Source: Telmatactis stephensoni (taxonomy: Eukaryota; Cnidaria; Anthozoa; Actiniaria; Isophelliidae). Taken from it: a stretch of 64,000 nt of DNA. The translations under genes were made by a program, and so were the position numbers. Shown piece after piece: positions 30,431-41,756 of this stretch; positions within the stretch are counted from its first letter, which is position 1, and every line of letters begins with the position of its first letter. Location: contig JALIZF010001486.1 of the NCBI GenBank assembly GCA_029948255.1, forward strand, positions 124,001 through 188,000. The letters run 5' to 3'. The notes under the pieces were generated by a model that did not search any database, had not been told where the DNA came from, and saw only the letters and a program-made list of their open reading frames with translations.

Positions 30431-30692
30431 ATAGCTATTTCAATTAACGTTGTCGCTGAAAAATTAAAGCCTAAAGGCTAAACCTTTTCAGCTATCTTTT
30501 GTTTACTAACAAACTTCGCTGTAGGCTATCTGAGAACTTAAGGAATATGTGGCCCAAGTTGTAGAATTTGCAAGCATACAGTGAGTTTTTTATTGTCATG
30601 ATGTCACGGCGATAAATTTTTTTTCATGCATGATTCCGCTTTCAAACTTTAGGCTTCTTTCAGCGACAACATTAATTGAGTCAGCTATATAT
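30430..30692. repeat. Inverted repeat with ~45-bp ends
   Basis: The left end carries attaacgttgtcgctgaaa...aaagcctaaag and the right end the complement ctttaggcttctttcagcga followed by caacattaat. Confidence 0.65.
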
Positions 30693-31454
30693 GTATACAA
30701 CATTAACAACAAACACTTCTTAATATTCACGAAAACATCGACTACTGGAATAACTCAAGCCCGAAGAATATAACCTAAGGTTGTTGAAACGTACATCGCA
30801 AAAGAACAGCCATTGGCAATAGTTAAGGTGAAAGCCCAAGAAAAATGTATAGAAACATATATTTCACTTGTAGATTTTTGGCTCAATAACTTTTTCCTTT
30901 TACCAATAAAAGCCTTTTTTATTTTAATGCTGACAATGTGTTCAGTTGAGTTTGACATCTTAATGTTCCTAGCGTCAAGCTGGGCAAACACCTACTTGCA
31001 CCTATTTACGTTAATGGGCATGACTAGGACCTTCCTCCGTCATCATGGCAAACAGGGGATAAGGCATTTGTCCCGATTGCATCTTAATTAGTATTTTTTG
31101 CTATAATGTAGCTACTAATCTTTCATCCGCGCAAATGGATGATATAGATTTTTCTTCGAACAAAAATCATTTGTAATTCGTACATCATCTAGTAAGAACC
31201 AGTTTGACGACAAAGCAACATCACATCCATTATATAATGTATAATGTAAATACATCTACCGGCTTTTAGCACGTCGCACATACTTTCCACTGACAGATAA
31301 GTAATCTGGATTGAATAGACCTCGAGTACGGAAGGAAAACCTTTTCTAAAGCCGCCTGCCTTAGGGGAAGTCATTCCGGTTCCGTCTGGTTCTGTAAGCC
31401 AAGTGCTCTCAGAACAACTGTGTCCACGCTAGTTACGATCGAGAGAGAACCCAA

Positions 31455-32830
31455 TTTTCACCTCGTAACAATACTATAAGTTCTTAAAACCGATTTTATC
31501 AAAGTTTTATTGAGTATACAAACAAATATTACGCCTATATTAGGCATTGTTAATTACAGCAAGATTTTTGCATATACAATAAGACAATTTGCTAAGATGA
31601 TATAGATACTTTTAACATGGGTCTACCTTCACATAGTTCAATCAAAAAGGTATTCACTTCTCTTACTGAGTTGATTAACAAAGCAGTGTCTTTACAGCTT
31701 CACGAAAATCACTCAAAAAAGCAAAATAGATACAAGGACTTAGGCAAGAATTCAGAAGTGGCAAAACGTGAAAAACTAAGAAATCGTGGATCTTTAGCGG
31801 TCCATCCGATGGACAACCATCTTCATGGAGAGATGATTTTATAAACGCGTAGATGAAAAAAGGAAAGTAACAACACGAGAAAAGGAGTAGCGAGCACAGT
31901 ACCACTCGAACTGCGTTGACGATTGTTCGCTTAGTTCGCTTTACTCTTTGCTGTTCAGGAAACGGATTGTCTTGGATTACCCCATCTATCTTTGATAGTT
32001 TTCTTAAGGTTAGAATACTTAATAAGAATGTGGCACAGCAGAGCATGATTCCAATAGCTTGCTTTGCTCTGAAAATGCTAGTTTCTTCATGTTGGCTGAG
32101 CTTCGAAGTGCAGTAATTGTTCTCCCATTCGGTAGTAATCAATGCGTATGAATTCAACGCCATCGAAATTAGCCAGGAGCAAACAAGTACTGCCGCTCGC
32201 TGTTTTCTTGTGTACACGTGTGGACGCCTTCTTTGTAGTGTCTGTCTTGCGACTCTTAATCGCTCGATGCTGATGATCAAAAGGGTGATCAGAAGGACTA
32301 CGAGGGACGTGTCAAACAGAAATTCATCCAATTTGCAAAAAATGTCTCCCCAAATACCTTGAACTTCTTTATATATATTAACAGCCAAAATGTCTGGCAA
32401 AGTTACACATGATCTTAGAATAGTCACCAAAAGTATCTGAGACAGCCATGTTAATGATCAAATGCTGTAGACTGCTGGCAAAGGTATACTTAGAAGCCAC
32501 AACAATGCATAAGATGTTGCCAAAAACACCAATTCCACTAAGCAGCAAAGTGATCATCACTTTGACAGTCTTTGAAATATCTGAGTCTGGTTTGTCGTTC
32601 TCGCAGGGAACGAAGCCGTAGTTAGTGAGGTTAGATTCCTTCATGCTTGTGTGATGAAACTGTACTGCTTTCGAAGGCACTATGAAGTATGAGAGCTAGT
32701 TGGTTAATGGAAGGCCTTGCGTTCACAAGGCACAATATATTGATTCATGTGAGGTTATACCAACATATGGCGACAGCTGATTCATTCAACTCCGCCGCTA
32801 GTTATTACATAGCTTCAGCAAAAGTTTATT
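31455..32830 (-). repeat. Right arm of the ~1.35-kb inverted duplication
   Basis: Reverse-complement partner of 27760-29168, including the frameshifted receptor copy. See that entry for matching flanks. Confidence 0.88.
31675..32644 (-). pseudogene. Class A GPCR copy with a one-base frameshift in TM2
   Basis: Read from MKESNLTNYG on the minus strand it matches the plus-strand gene at 27974-28945 almost throughout, up to its final KTLLC. Just after NMAVSD one extra base (gatacttttggt against gatattttggt) shifts the frame and leads to a stop. The downstream frame then stays open from TILRSC to the end. Everything else, including the conserved cysteines, ISIERL and SPCIYF, is preserved. It is a very young pseudogene, or a sequencing or assembly error. 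Confidence 0.85.
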
Positions 32831-32865
32831 ACTTGATAGACGGTGTCAATTAACTACTATTTTTT

Positions 32866-33090
32866 GACCAATTGTCAGTTAACAACTAATCGCCTTGTGC
32901 GCGTTTTCTGAAGACGCGGACGATCATTTTCATTAATTCAAAAAAGAAAAATGTCAGTTAAGTATATATCTACTATTAAATATGTTAACTACATATTTTT
33001 GGCCAATTGTCAGTTAACTACTTATCGCTTTGAGCGCGTTTTCTGAAGATGCGGACGATCATTTTCACCATTCGAAAAACGAAAATTTCA
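32866..33090 (+). repeat. Two tandem ~127-bp units
   Basis: The segment ccaattgtcagttaac...gcgcgttttctgaagacgcg...gatcattttca occurs twice in a row (32866-32960, 32993-33090) with moderate divergence. Confidence 0.75.
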
Positions 33091-33098
33091 TATTAATT

Positions 33099-33322
33099 AT
33101 AAAATATTTGAGATATAACGCGCGCGCTGATTGGCTGGCTACCATGTTTATATCAGAGGACAGAGACATGGCTCGCTCAAAAAACGTCGAAAATATTTTA
33201 TAAAAGCATTATAAAATATTTGAGATATAACGCGCGCGCTGATTGGCTGGCTACCATGTTTATATCAGAGAACAGAGACATGGCTCGCTCAAAAAACGTC
33301 GAAAATATTTTATAAAAGCAAT
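33099..33322 (+). repeat. Two nearly identical 112-bp tandem units
   Basis: Units 33099-33210 and 33211-33322 differ at about one base (gaggacagag/gagaacagag). Each contains cgcgcgcgctgattggctgg (with an inverted CCAAT box), atcagagRacagagacatgg, and ends near aaaatattttataaaagc. Confidence 0.92.
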
Positions 33323-33337
33323 ATAAAACGATCGCTT

Positions 33338-33483
33338 ATGTCTCTGTTCTGTGATATAAACACTCTGGAAGATGTAGAGCACTCGAAAAGCAAGAGAAAC
33401 ACTCGGCTGCGTCTCGTGTTCCTAAGCTTGCTTTTCTCTTGCTCTACATCTTCCATCGTGTCTATATCACAGAACAGAGACAT
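33338..33483. repeat. Foldback element with arms of about 43 bp
   Basis: The left arm starts atgtctctgttctgtgatat and the right arm ends atatcacagaacagagacat, and both continue into ggaagatgtagagca/tgctctacatcttcc. The loop has a second complementarity (aaaagcaagaga/cttgcttttctctt). It shares the word cagagacat with the neighbouring tandem units. Confidence 0.85.
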
Positions 33484-34689
33484 GCGCGCGCGTTTTATAT
33501 TCATTAAATATAAATTTTAATTTATCGGTTTACTAATTTTTAGGACAAATATGACGGTTAACTGTTAAACCCCATTGACCGGCCACTCTTGATAAGATGA
33601 TAACTCGTGAATTTGTTTCGATTCGGGCCTTTTGAAAAAAAATACGTATAAGAAAAACTCTTAACGGCTCATTACATTACATGTTTCATTTCCGATCCCA
33701 AATTAAGGTAAAAAAAATTCCATTTGCTAAAAAACTGATGCTGGGCCATGTTTTTCCAAGCGGCTCGCGCTTATTGCTCAAAAGATCTATAGCTATATAT
33801 AATTCTGGCCCAAGAGAAACATCCCAAAACAACTTAGAAACGGTGGTTACGACATCAGCTACAAAACACGGTTGCCGGGAAAAGCTTCTTCAATTGATTC
33901 ATTTGGTTACGCCGCGGTTTCTTTGTTGGCAAATTTCAACATTTCTGCCGGTGCTTCTTTTTGCAGCGCGTGTTAGGCTCCAAAAAATAACTTCGAGTAT
34001 ACTGATAGCTAGCCCCCATTCTATCGAGAGTTAAATGGTCCTAATAAAACTTTATGGGCTATAAACCTGCGATTTTTAAGCCCTACACTTTTAAGCTTGT
34101 AACTGGCCTGGGAAAGAGGAAAGTGAATGAACACAGCGACTTTAGCTTTAGTAAGATCAGGTTATGAGTACGATTTGAACCTCACATACATGTTTGGCTA
34201 GTAGTTATCGTTAATAACCACTTTTTTTGGGGGGGGTGTGCGATGATCAAAATTACAACCCTCAACAAGGGGGATCATTAAAATGCTGTTGCGAATTATG
34301 GGGGGAGGGATCAGATGAATTTTACTTTGTCGCAACACAAATCCTCCGACCACCATTTTGGTGGGTGCGCGCAGTTGTTGTCTAATCAGTTTTTCACCGG
34401 AATGGTTTGATGTTTTCTAGAACTTGTTTTCTTGTTTTAAGATCAGGCCTAAGGTTTTATGGGGGTAATTATAAGTTATTTCTTTAAGTACAGGTAAGTT
34501 TGAAGGATTAACTGAAAGGAAGTGGATTCAAAGAAAGTAAAATAATAACCTAAAAAACAATTAAACCGAGCGCCGAAAAATTCACTATAGTAAAGAAATA
34601 GACTATATCGCTAATTCTGCCGCATCAATGTATTCTGGGACTTTTATCTTGGTTAATTAAATAATACCATGGTTTGTAGTCCTTTTTTT

Positions 34690-34768
34690 GGTTTCCCACG
34701 ACACAACTGCGTCTGCGCAGTAATTGGGCTTCCTGTGCCACAACGGTCATGTTCTGTGTTGTCTGGTA
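34690..34768 (+). promoter_or_regulatory. Probable METAP1D promoter motifs
   Basis: An NRF1-like tgcgtctgcgca (about 34708-34719) and an ETS-like cttcctg (about 34729-34735) lie within 70 bp of the first ATG. NRF1 and ETS/GABP sites are common in promoters of nuclear genes for mitochondrial proteins (established). The assignment here is inference. Confidence 0.4.
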
Positions 34769-37700
34769 ATGATTATGGGAGTTTTTGCGGCATTTCTTGG
34801 TAAGAAGTAATATTTGTACGCAATGTATATAAATTGTACGATTCATCCACGTAATTACCTTCTATTCTGCCACAGAATCGCTACAAGTTTCGAGAAAGAT
34901 CGTAAAATCGATCTCCAAAAGGTAAGCTTTATGACCTCGATCATGCTTGCATTGTCGATCGATGGAGGAGAATTACGAAAGCATAATAAGTATAAGATGT
35001 CAGTTAGCTAATTAAGCTTAACTGTTGAAAGTTAGTTATTGAGAATAGGTGGAAGAGCTCAAAGAAATGAGGAAGAAACTGACTTACAGGCTGGAATAAG
35101 TGGTGTTCTAAATCTTTTGTAGCATTCCTTCAAACTCCAAACTCTTCACTACTCCACCAGCCCACCAGCAAAGTTCTACCCTTCGACCTGTTCCACCACA
35201 TATTGGTCTCCCTGTGTATGCTAAAACTGGTTTAGTTCCTGATCCTCCACGAAGAGTGGAGTTGAAGACAAAGGCACAAATAGATGCCATCAGACATGCT
35301 TGTCAAGTAGCACGGAAAGTGGTTAATCATGCCAGTGAACTTATCCAAGTAGGTATAACCATACGACACTGAGAGGCCCATGCATGGCCCTATATTAAAC
35401 CTTAAGGTTTGGTAATATAAGCAACAAAATCATGCAACTTGTTGCACAGCATTGTATGCTGTTGCAAGTTGTAGAGCAATTACTCGTATTACCACCCCGC
35501 ATGCAACTTGTCATGCAACAAAAATTGATGTTGCAGGTTGTGAAAATTTGTTGCACAAAGTATAACCACTTTCCACTTGTGCACTGGGCGGTAATATGAG
35601 TAATCATTCTACAACTTGCAACTCAACTCAACTCAAAAGTGTTGTTGCCCTTCATTTAGGCTATTTTTAGAATATGCTTTGCATAGACAGGGGTTTCATT
35701 AATAGGCGGTTTATCGCCGTCTGTTTTGCCATTCACCGCTGGCTATTTTTTTCTAGTTGTACAAATGATATTTTGTAGTATAAGTTCCTTTGTCGTGAGT
35801 CACAAATAACTTAAACTTTATTTGTATAACATAAACAACATTTGAAATCACCCTACTGAACTGACACACACAACACAACACAAACAATTTTGTGCGACAA
35901 GTTGCATCATTGTTTTTGTTGCTTGTGTTTAATACCATAGCTTTAGACAGCCAAAAGTGTTGTTGCCCTTCATTTAGGCTATTTTTAGAATATGCTTTGC
36001 ATAGACAGGGGTTTCATTAATAGGCGGTTTATCGCCGTCTGTTTAGCAATTCACCGCTGGCTATTTTTTTCTAGTTATACAATATTTTAATGGTAGAACA
36101 TCTGTATTTCAGATGCCTGTCTTTAGTAGTGGAACCTGGTAGTGCTAATGTTAATGAAACCCCTGCATAGATGATGTCATTAAATCTTTTAAAAAACATG
36201 CTTAAGACTCGGAAGAGTCCTTATGGAAGAGTCAATAATGTGTGTTATATGTAGCTCTGATTGGTTGAAATGTTTTGATAAATATATTATAAATATAAAA
36301 CAAATTGATTCTATTTTTCTGTGGGTCTGTACTCTAATAGATGCATATAGAAAACATCAAAAGGTAATGAGAACAAATTAGTCATACCACTCTACTTTGT
36401 CTTGTGATGTACTTAATAATATTGTTCTCATCATATTTTGATGTCATCAGTGCATCTGTGTAGAGAAATGGAAAAATGGAATCTATTTGTTAAATAATTA
36501 TCATTTAATTTTTTTAATTCTAAGGTTGGTCTAACAACAGAAGAACTAGACAGTAAACTTCATCAGACCATTATTAACCATGGTGCTTATCCATCACCTC
36601 TGAATTACAAAGGTTTTCCCAAATCAATTTGTACATCAGTAAATAATATCACTGTCCATGGCATTCCCAACAGGTAAGCATACCCCATTAACTATGGCAT
36701 GGGTATTTTACAGTTATGCAGAACTAAATGCAGGACCTGGGTTATAAATAAATAGGCCCCTTGCAGCACGTCAGAATGCAGCTCAATTTGGAGGGCAAAA
36801 CAAAAGAATTTCAATCTCCTGAGAACTGGAACCTATTGTTTTGCCCTCCAAACTGAGCTGCATTCCGACATGCTGCAAGGGGGCCGCATATTGAGCCCAA
36901 CACTCTGTCAAGTGTTATGATAGAGTACTCCTAGACTTTCACATCAAACCATTTCAATGATATAAATAATTTTTGAGTCAGAGATCCTGAATTATAATTT
37001 AAGTATATAAGTCAAGACTAGGTAATAGTTGGAGCTCTTTGTTATTGACATTCTGCAGTTACCAATATTCAAGAAAGACTGTTAATAGTAGGATTTTGAT
37101 TATACTAAATATCATAACAATTCTTTGAATTCAGACTGCATGGGAGCAAGGATGGCACAGTTGGTTAGTGCGCGGCCTTCGGTGCGAGAGGTCCCTAGTT
37201 CGATCCTCAGTGACCTCGCATCCTTGTTTCAACTTCTTTCCTTTCTGTGTAACTTTAATTAGCTTTAAATACCATTAAAAAACGGAGCACTGAAGGAGAG
37301 AGGGGAGTAAAATGAGCGCACCGTCAACCTCAAGTTTATCAGTTACCCAAATTACTGTCACGAGCTATCGACGTAAAATATGGTCACTTTACTTTACTTT
37401 ACTTTATGGCTAGTTTCTCTATCTATCCCAACCATCATTTGGTAATTAAGATACAGTACATCCATGGCAAGGAGTTGTGTCTGTTCATTGACAGTATTTG
37501 AAAGCATCTGGATCGAGCCATGCATCCCCACATTTTTTCAATTCACTCATGTGCAAACTTCTACAAATCAAGTGACAACATTCCCTTGATTATTTCAAAA
37601 AGTAACTTATTTCAGCTCATGTTGGTATATAGAGTGAGGACACTAGCTGCCAAAGCATAAATTTACATTTAAAAAACACAATGCACATTTTAGTGTATAT

Positions 37701-40700
37701 GGCAAATTGCAAGTGGGCGCATAGTTTTCTCAATTTCTTGTTCCTTCTGGCTAGTTTGTTTGTTTATTTGTTTTTAAACACATAATTATGGAGTTGACTT
37801 TCAATTTGTCTGCTTACAATGAAGGTCATTGTGTGTGTGGAGAAATGTGTTATCCTAATTATTGTATCATTTTTTAGTTATTCATTGAAAGATGGAGACA
37901 TAATTAGTGTTGATGTTTCAGTGAGTATAATTAATTTTCATATGATGAAGCATTATTGTTTTTGTTGATGTTATCTTGGGTATAACCGTGTTAGACATAG
38001 TTGTACAAACATTCTAAATATGAATTTATCCTCTAATTAGGTATCCAGGAAATTTTTGATTTTTCTCCGAGCTGCTATATATAAAGAATGTGTTGGGCTT
38101 CATAAGAGGGGAGGAGCCGGGGTTCCATGAACCCCTGGGACCCTCTCTGTGGTATTGGGTTCCCTGTGCCCCTGTTGCCCATATTTGGAAGACTGGTCTG
38201 CATTTTTGCTCATCGTGAGGTTGTCAAGCAGAGTTAAACTTCAGTTAATGTATTTATTTCATCCTATGAAAAAAATATTACACTCTCTATAGATACTAGA
38301 TAGATCTAGCCACCACTGTTGATGAAAAAGTTCCCTTCCTTTCTTGCCCTTTTCAAGATCATATACTGCAATTTTCATAATTATGCGAACTCTGACCTTC
38401 AAACAGTCCGTTGGAATTTGGTTTTTAGCTTCCGCCCACTTCAAACAAACAACCAAAAAAATACTCATAAAGATCCCTAAAAACCCATCAAATGACTTAA
38501 TATGATCTTTAGACGATCTATAACAGCTAAATATAATTTTGGTATTAGTTAAATCTACGTATTTTTGATTTTTAATTTTGATTGACGGAAGCTAATTTGG
38601 CAAAAACCACTTGAGTGTTTACATGTCTGAGTTCGCAGGATTTTGAAAATTGCAGTAAAACAGGGTTAGCCATGTGCTAAAAATTTAACAAATTGAAGAT
38701 GGTTTTGAGTTGGCTATATTCTCTTGTTGACACACTCTTGACGTCATAAAATGTTCAAAACTCAAGTGGAATCACAAGTGCAGCAAGTGATTTCAATCAC
38801 TGTAAAGTTTTTGACATTTTATGACGTCAAGAGTGTGTCAATAAGAGGACAGACAACTCAAAACCATTTTCAATTTGTTTTTTACAACAATCATTTGAGG
38901 TAAAAGTTAAAAAATCATTTTCAAACCAAGCAACAGAACAAGCTTGCATGCCGAAATGTGTCAGCAGTGTGTTTGTCCTCTTATTGACACACTCTAATCA
39001 ACCAATCAGATTACGAGATTAGTATCAAGTGTTGTATAAAAACTACTATTGTTCTTGATTGATACAGGTGTACATTGGTGGTGTCCATGGTGACTTATGT
39101 GAGACATTTCTAGTGGGTAATGTTGACGAAGCTGGTCGTAAACTGGTTGACGTATCAAGGACGTGTCTAGACACTGCCATTAGTCTGTGTGGACCTGGTG
39201 TGAGGTTTTCAGTTATTGGTAACACAATCAGGTATGATAAATTCTCAGGAAATTTCTCAACAATTCTCTGTAAAAGCCAGGGAAAAGTTTAGTTTAGTTT
39301 AGTTTAGTTAAGTTTAATGAATTCATCACAAATTTACAATACAAATGGCTAGAATACTAAGTCAGGGAATTTTATATATACATAATATGTTATTGAATAA
39401 GTGGTTCATTCCCACGTTGTTTTTTGAAATTGAATATTAATGACTTAAATAGTATAAATAGACCTTGCATTTTGTGCCATTCACCATCCCCTTCTTTTAC
39501 CTTGTACATATTTTTTAATAGTTTTATTTTACCTTAATTTTACTTTTACTGAAGAAGACCGAAGGTCGAAACGTCTTTATTAAAGCTCTTTTGGACATTA
39601 GAAGTTGCCTGCCTTCTCTTTCAACTAAATTCAAGATACCTAATATGTTATTGATATTCTAGTTCCATAGCTGCTGAAAATGGTTTCAGTGTATGTCACT
39701 ATTGTCATGGTCATGGAATAGGAAGTGTATTTCATGCATTACCAGATATTTGTCATGCAGGTATGACAACAAAATCATCATAGCACAACCTTTATTAACT
39801 GTTAAAGAATTTGTTAACCCTGTTAACACTGCCACGCCCCTACAGGCCATAACTGACCATAATAATGAGGTGGCCATATTAAGGGGTATTTTTTAAAGGT
39901 CTCTAGTTGTTGGCCTATAAGGTGGGGCTCCTCCGTGAATGGTGATAACTGACTTCAAAAAGCCAGAATTTTTTTATTTTTATATTTTCAAGAAAGTTGT
40001 GAATTCAAGTTTGGGGGTGGGAGTGGGGTTACTCCTCTAGACACACACCTCTCCCAGGGGTAAGCTAAGTGGTATGGCTATTTGGAAAGCTGGTTTGAAA
40101 AAAGGCTATGAATGTAATTTCTATTTTCGTGAGAAAACTTTCATGGTGGAGTAGAAACTCTCCTTACAGATACCTCTATAATACACACACCTCTCTAAAA
40201 GGGACAGGTACTATGTCCTACTACAACAGCTGAAACCTTCATTTGCTTGTAAATGAAACCTATAAAACGGACCTCTATATTGCGGACACTTTGCTTTGGC
40301 CTTGTGGGGTTTATTTTAAGGACCTTTTACTGTATTTATAAAATCCTAATATATTACAATTATACTACAGTATTATGGTAGCTAAGCAACAAGGCTGCGG
40401 TTACTAAGTTTAGCTGATAATGACAGACAATCTACCTAAATTGAGACTTATATGCTTTTGATTTCTGTCAGCCAACAATCGCCCTGGTAAAATGGAACCT
40501 GGAATGACATTTACTATAGGTAGGGTAATGCCTGACTTGTTATTGATGTTAATGTCAATGGTAACTAATAATGCACTGAAAGGCCTGTAACGTGTAACAG
40601 TCATTTCACCGATAAACTTGAGGGTGCGTAGGGGACGCAGGGGCAGATCCAGGCTTTTCTTCAGGGGGTGCATCCAGGCGTTTCTTCAGGGGGTGCAGCA

Positions 40701-41262
40701 TTTAATTACAGAAATCAGAAACTGTCAAGAGGATATTTTGGAAAAAAACATAGAGAAAAAGTCGTCTCAGGGGGGTGCACCCCCTGCACTTCTCCCCTGA
40801 ACCCACCCCTGGGATGATCATTTTCTTCACTAACACCTTCTGCATGCATTTCACTGATTACCTAGAAATGAATAGTCAGTCTTAGCACTGACTAACATTT
40901 AAAAAATGGATGAGCAAAATGTAATGGATTTTACAAAAATTGGTGCCTGTCAAATGTGTCGAGAAACATACATGATTATTGATATTTTATGTTTAGAGCC
41001 AGTAATTCATGAAGGATTAACAGACATTGAAGTATTAAGTGATGAATGGACAATAGTGACAACTGATGGAAAAAGGTATGATTATGATATTGCAATACGT
41101 TTATAGTCTTTTATCTATAGAGATGCACTTTGGTACCGATCCGCACATTTTAAATTGTTCTAATATCTGTGCCTTTTTCTTTCAAGAGCTGCTCAATTTG
41201 AGGAAACGATATTGATCACAAGTGATGGTTTAGAAGTTCTAACACAAGATCCTAATAGCTAG
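34769..41262 (+). CDS. METAP1D: Mitochondrial methionine aminopeptidase (type 1D), 319 aa, ten exons
   Basis: Removes the initiator methionine from new proteins, by family in mitochondria. Exons: 34769-34799, 34876-34921, 35123-35348, 36525-36673, 37878-37920, 39068-39231, 39663-39760, 40472-40519, 40997-41075, 41187-41262. All phases agree and the sum is 960 nt. The start MIMGVFAAFLESLQVSRKIV is an amphipathic basic presequence with no acidic patch after it, fitting mitochondrial import. All five metal ligands of the pita-bread fold are visible: D163 (ISVDVS), D174 (HGDLCETF), H237 (GHGIGS), E269 (TIEPVI) and E300 (AQFEET). The catalytic His is H146 (TVHGIPN). The length is close to human METAP1D (335). 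The zinc-finger N-terminus of cytosolic METAP1 is absent. The first exon is short, so the exact start is the least certain part. Confidence 0.93.
35635..36084 (+). repeat. Direct repeat of ~125 bp, 318 bp apart, in METAP1D intron 3
   Basis: 35635-35763 and 35953-36084 are nearly identical (both hold aggctatttttagaatatgc, gcggtttatcgccgtctgtt and caccgctggctatttttttc). Just left of the first unit (about 35400-35630) is a segment rich in gcaacttgttgca words in both orientations. Confidence 0.88.
36754..36887. repeat. Foldback element in METAP1D intron 4
   Basis: Arms of about 50 bp: ggccccttgcagcacgtcag...ctcaatttggagggcaaaac and the complement gttttgccctccaaactgag...tgctgcaagggggcc. The loop is about 35 bp. 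Confidence 0.85.
37142..37415 (+). mobile_element. tRNA-derived SINE, plus-strand copy
   Basis: The head gcaaggatggcacagttggttagtgcgcg resembles a tRNA A-box region and tagttcgatcctc a B box (pol III internal promoter). The body matches the reversed copy at 15385-15563, and the 3' end is (tttac)n at about 37390-37410. It lies in METAP1D intron 4. Confidence 0.8.
38689..38877. repeat. Foldback element with arms of about 65 bp in METAP1D intron 5
   Basis: The left arm caaattgaagatggttttga...gacacactcttgacgtcata and the right arm tatgacgtcaagagtgtgtc...tcaaaaccattttcaatttg are near-perfect complements. The word gtcctcttattgacacactc appears again at about 38970. Confidence 0.85.
39549..39575 (+). 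other. Hammerhead-like core in a repeat of METAP1D intron 6
   Basis: CTGAAGA, then a stem gacc-gaa-ggtc, then GAAACGTC: the order of the invariant hammerhead core (CUGANGA, stem II, GAAA, UH site). Flanking bases do not form a convincing stem I, so activity is doubtful. Such cores are described in Penelope-like retroelements. Confidence 0.3.
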
Positions 41263-41418
41263 TGTCAAAAAACAATCTGGGTTAATCTTTGAGCGACTCC
41301 CTGAGCACATTTTAAATCTGGTTTGCTTCTGATCTGTACAGCTGCTGACCACCCTATGATGCGGAATGTATCGACCGTTGTACAACGCCCAGATTTGACT
41401 CACCACTGCTCCCAATTA

Positions 41419-41490
41419 GGGCTGATAGCTCAGTTGGTAGAGTATCGGGCTAGAACTCCACAGATCATGGGTTCAAATCCCACTCAGCCC
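41419..41490 (+). tRNA. tRNA-like sequence, probably a tRNA-derived repeat or pseudogene
   Basis: The acceptor stem GGGCTGA/TCAGCCC is perfect, the D arm GCTC..GAGT is good and the T loop GGGTTCAAATCCC is B-box-like. The anticodon stem pairs poorly (TCGGG against TCCAC). The nominal anticodon would be AGA (Ser), yet the long variable arm of tRNA-Ser is missing. It is therefore unlikely to be functional. Confidence 0.35.
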
Positions 41491-41756
41491 AGAATTCTTC
41501 TAATCAACTAATTAGTAAAAATTCTGGTTTGAATGACACTGGTTGGCATTACTTGTGGTTACAACTCCCGCATAGCCTCATAATTTGGCATCATTCAAAA
41601 TTCTATTTATGTTATTTCCAACAATACTTGACCCAACAGCAGCTGTTGTTGTGGATCATATGTAAAGCAGGCATTTTTCGTGTAACACCATCATTAGCCT
41701 GGAATAGAACAGACCAATAGTAGAAGCACTGTCTGGCGCGCCCTAATCATGTTTTA

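Larger units (their letters stand above)
28946..31674. other. Spacer of the inverted duplication, no gene seen
   Basis: It holds the second copy (30070-30430) of the 11370-11660 repeat, interrupted near 30285-30375 by an insertion ending in (gtt)n, and an inverted repeat at 30430-30692. The 115-codon ORF at 29192-29539 (minus) resembles no family I know. Around it are a CCAAT-type word (ctgattggtc, about 29392) and gcgggaaa words, so a promoter there cannot be excluded. Confidence 0.5.
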
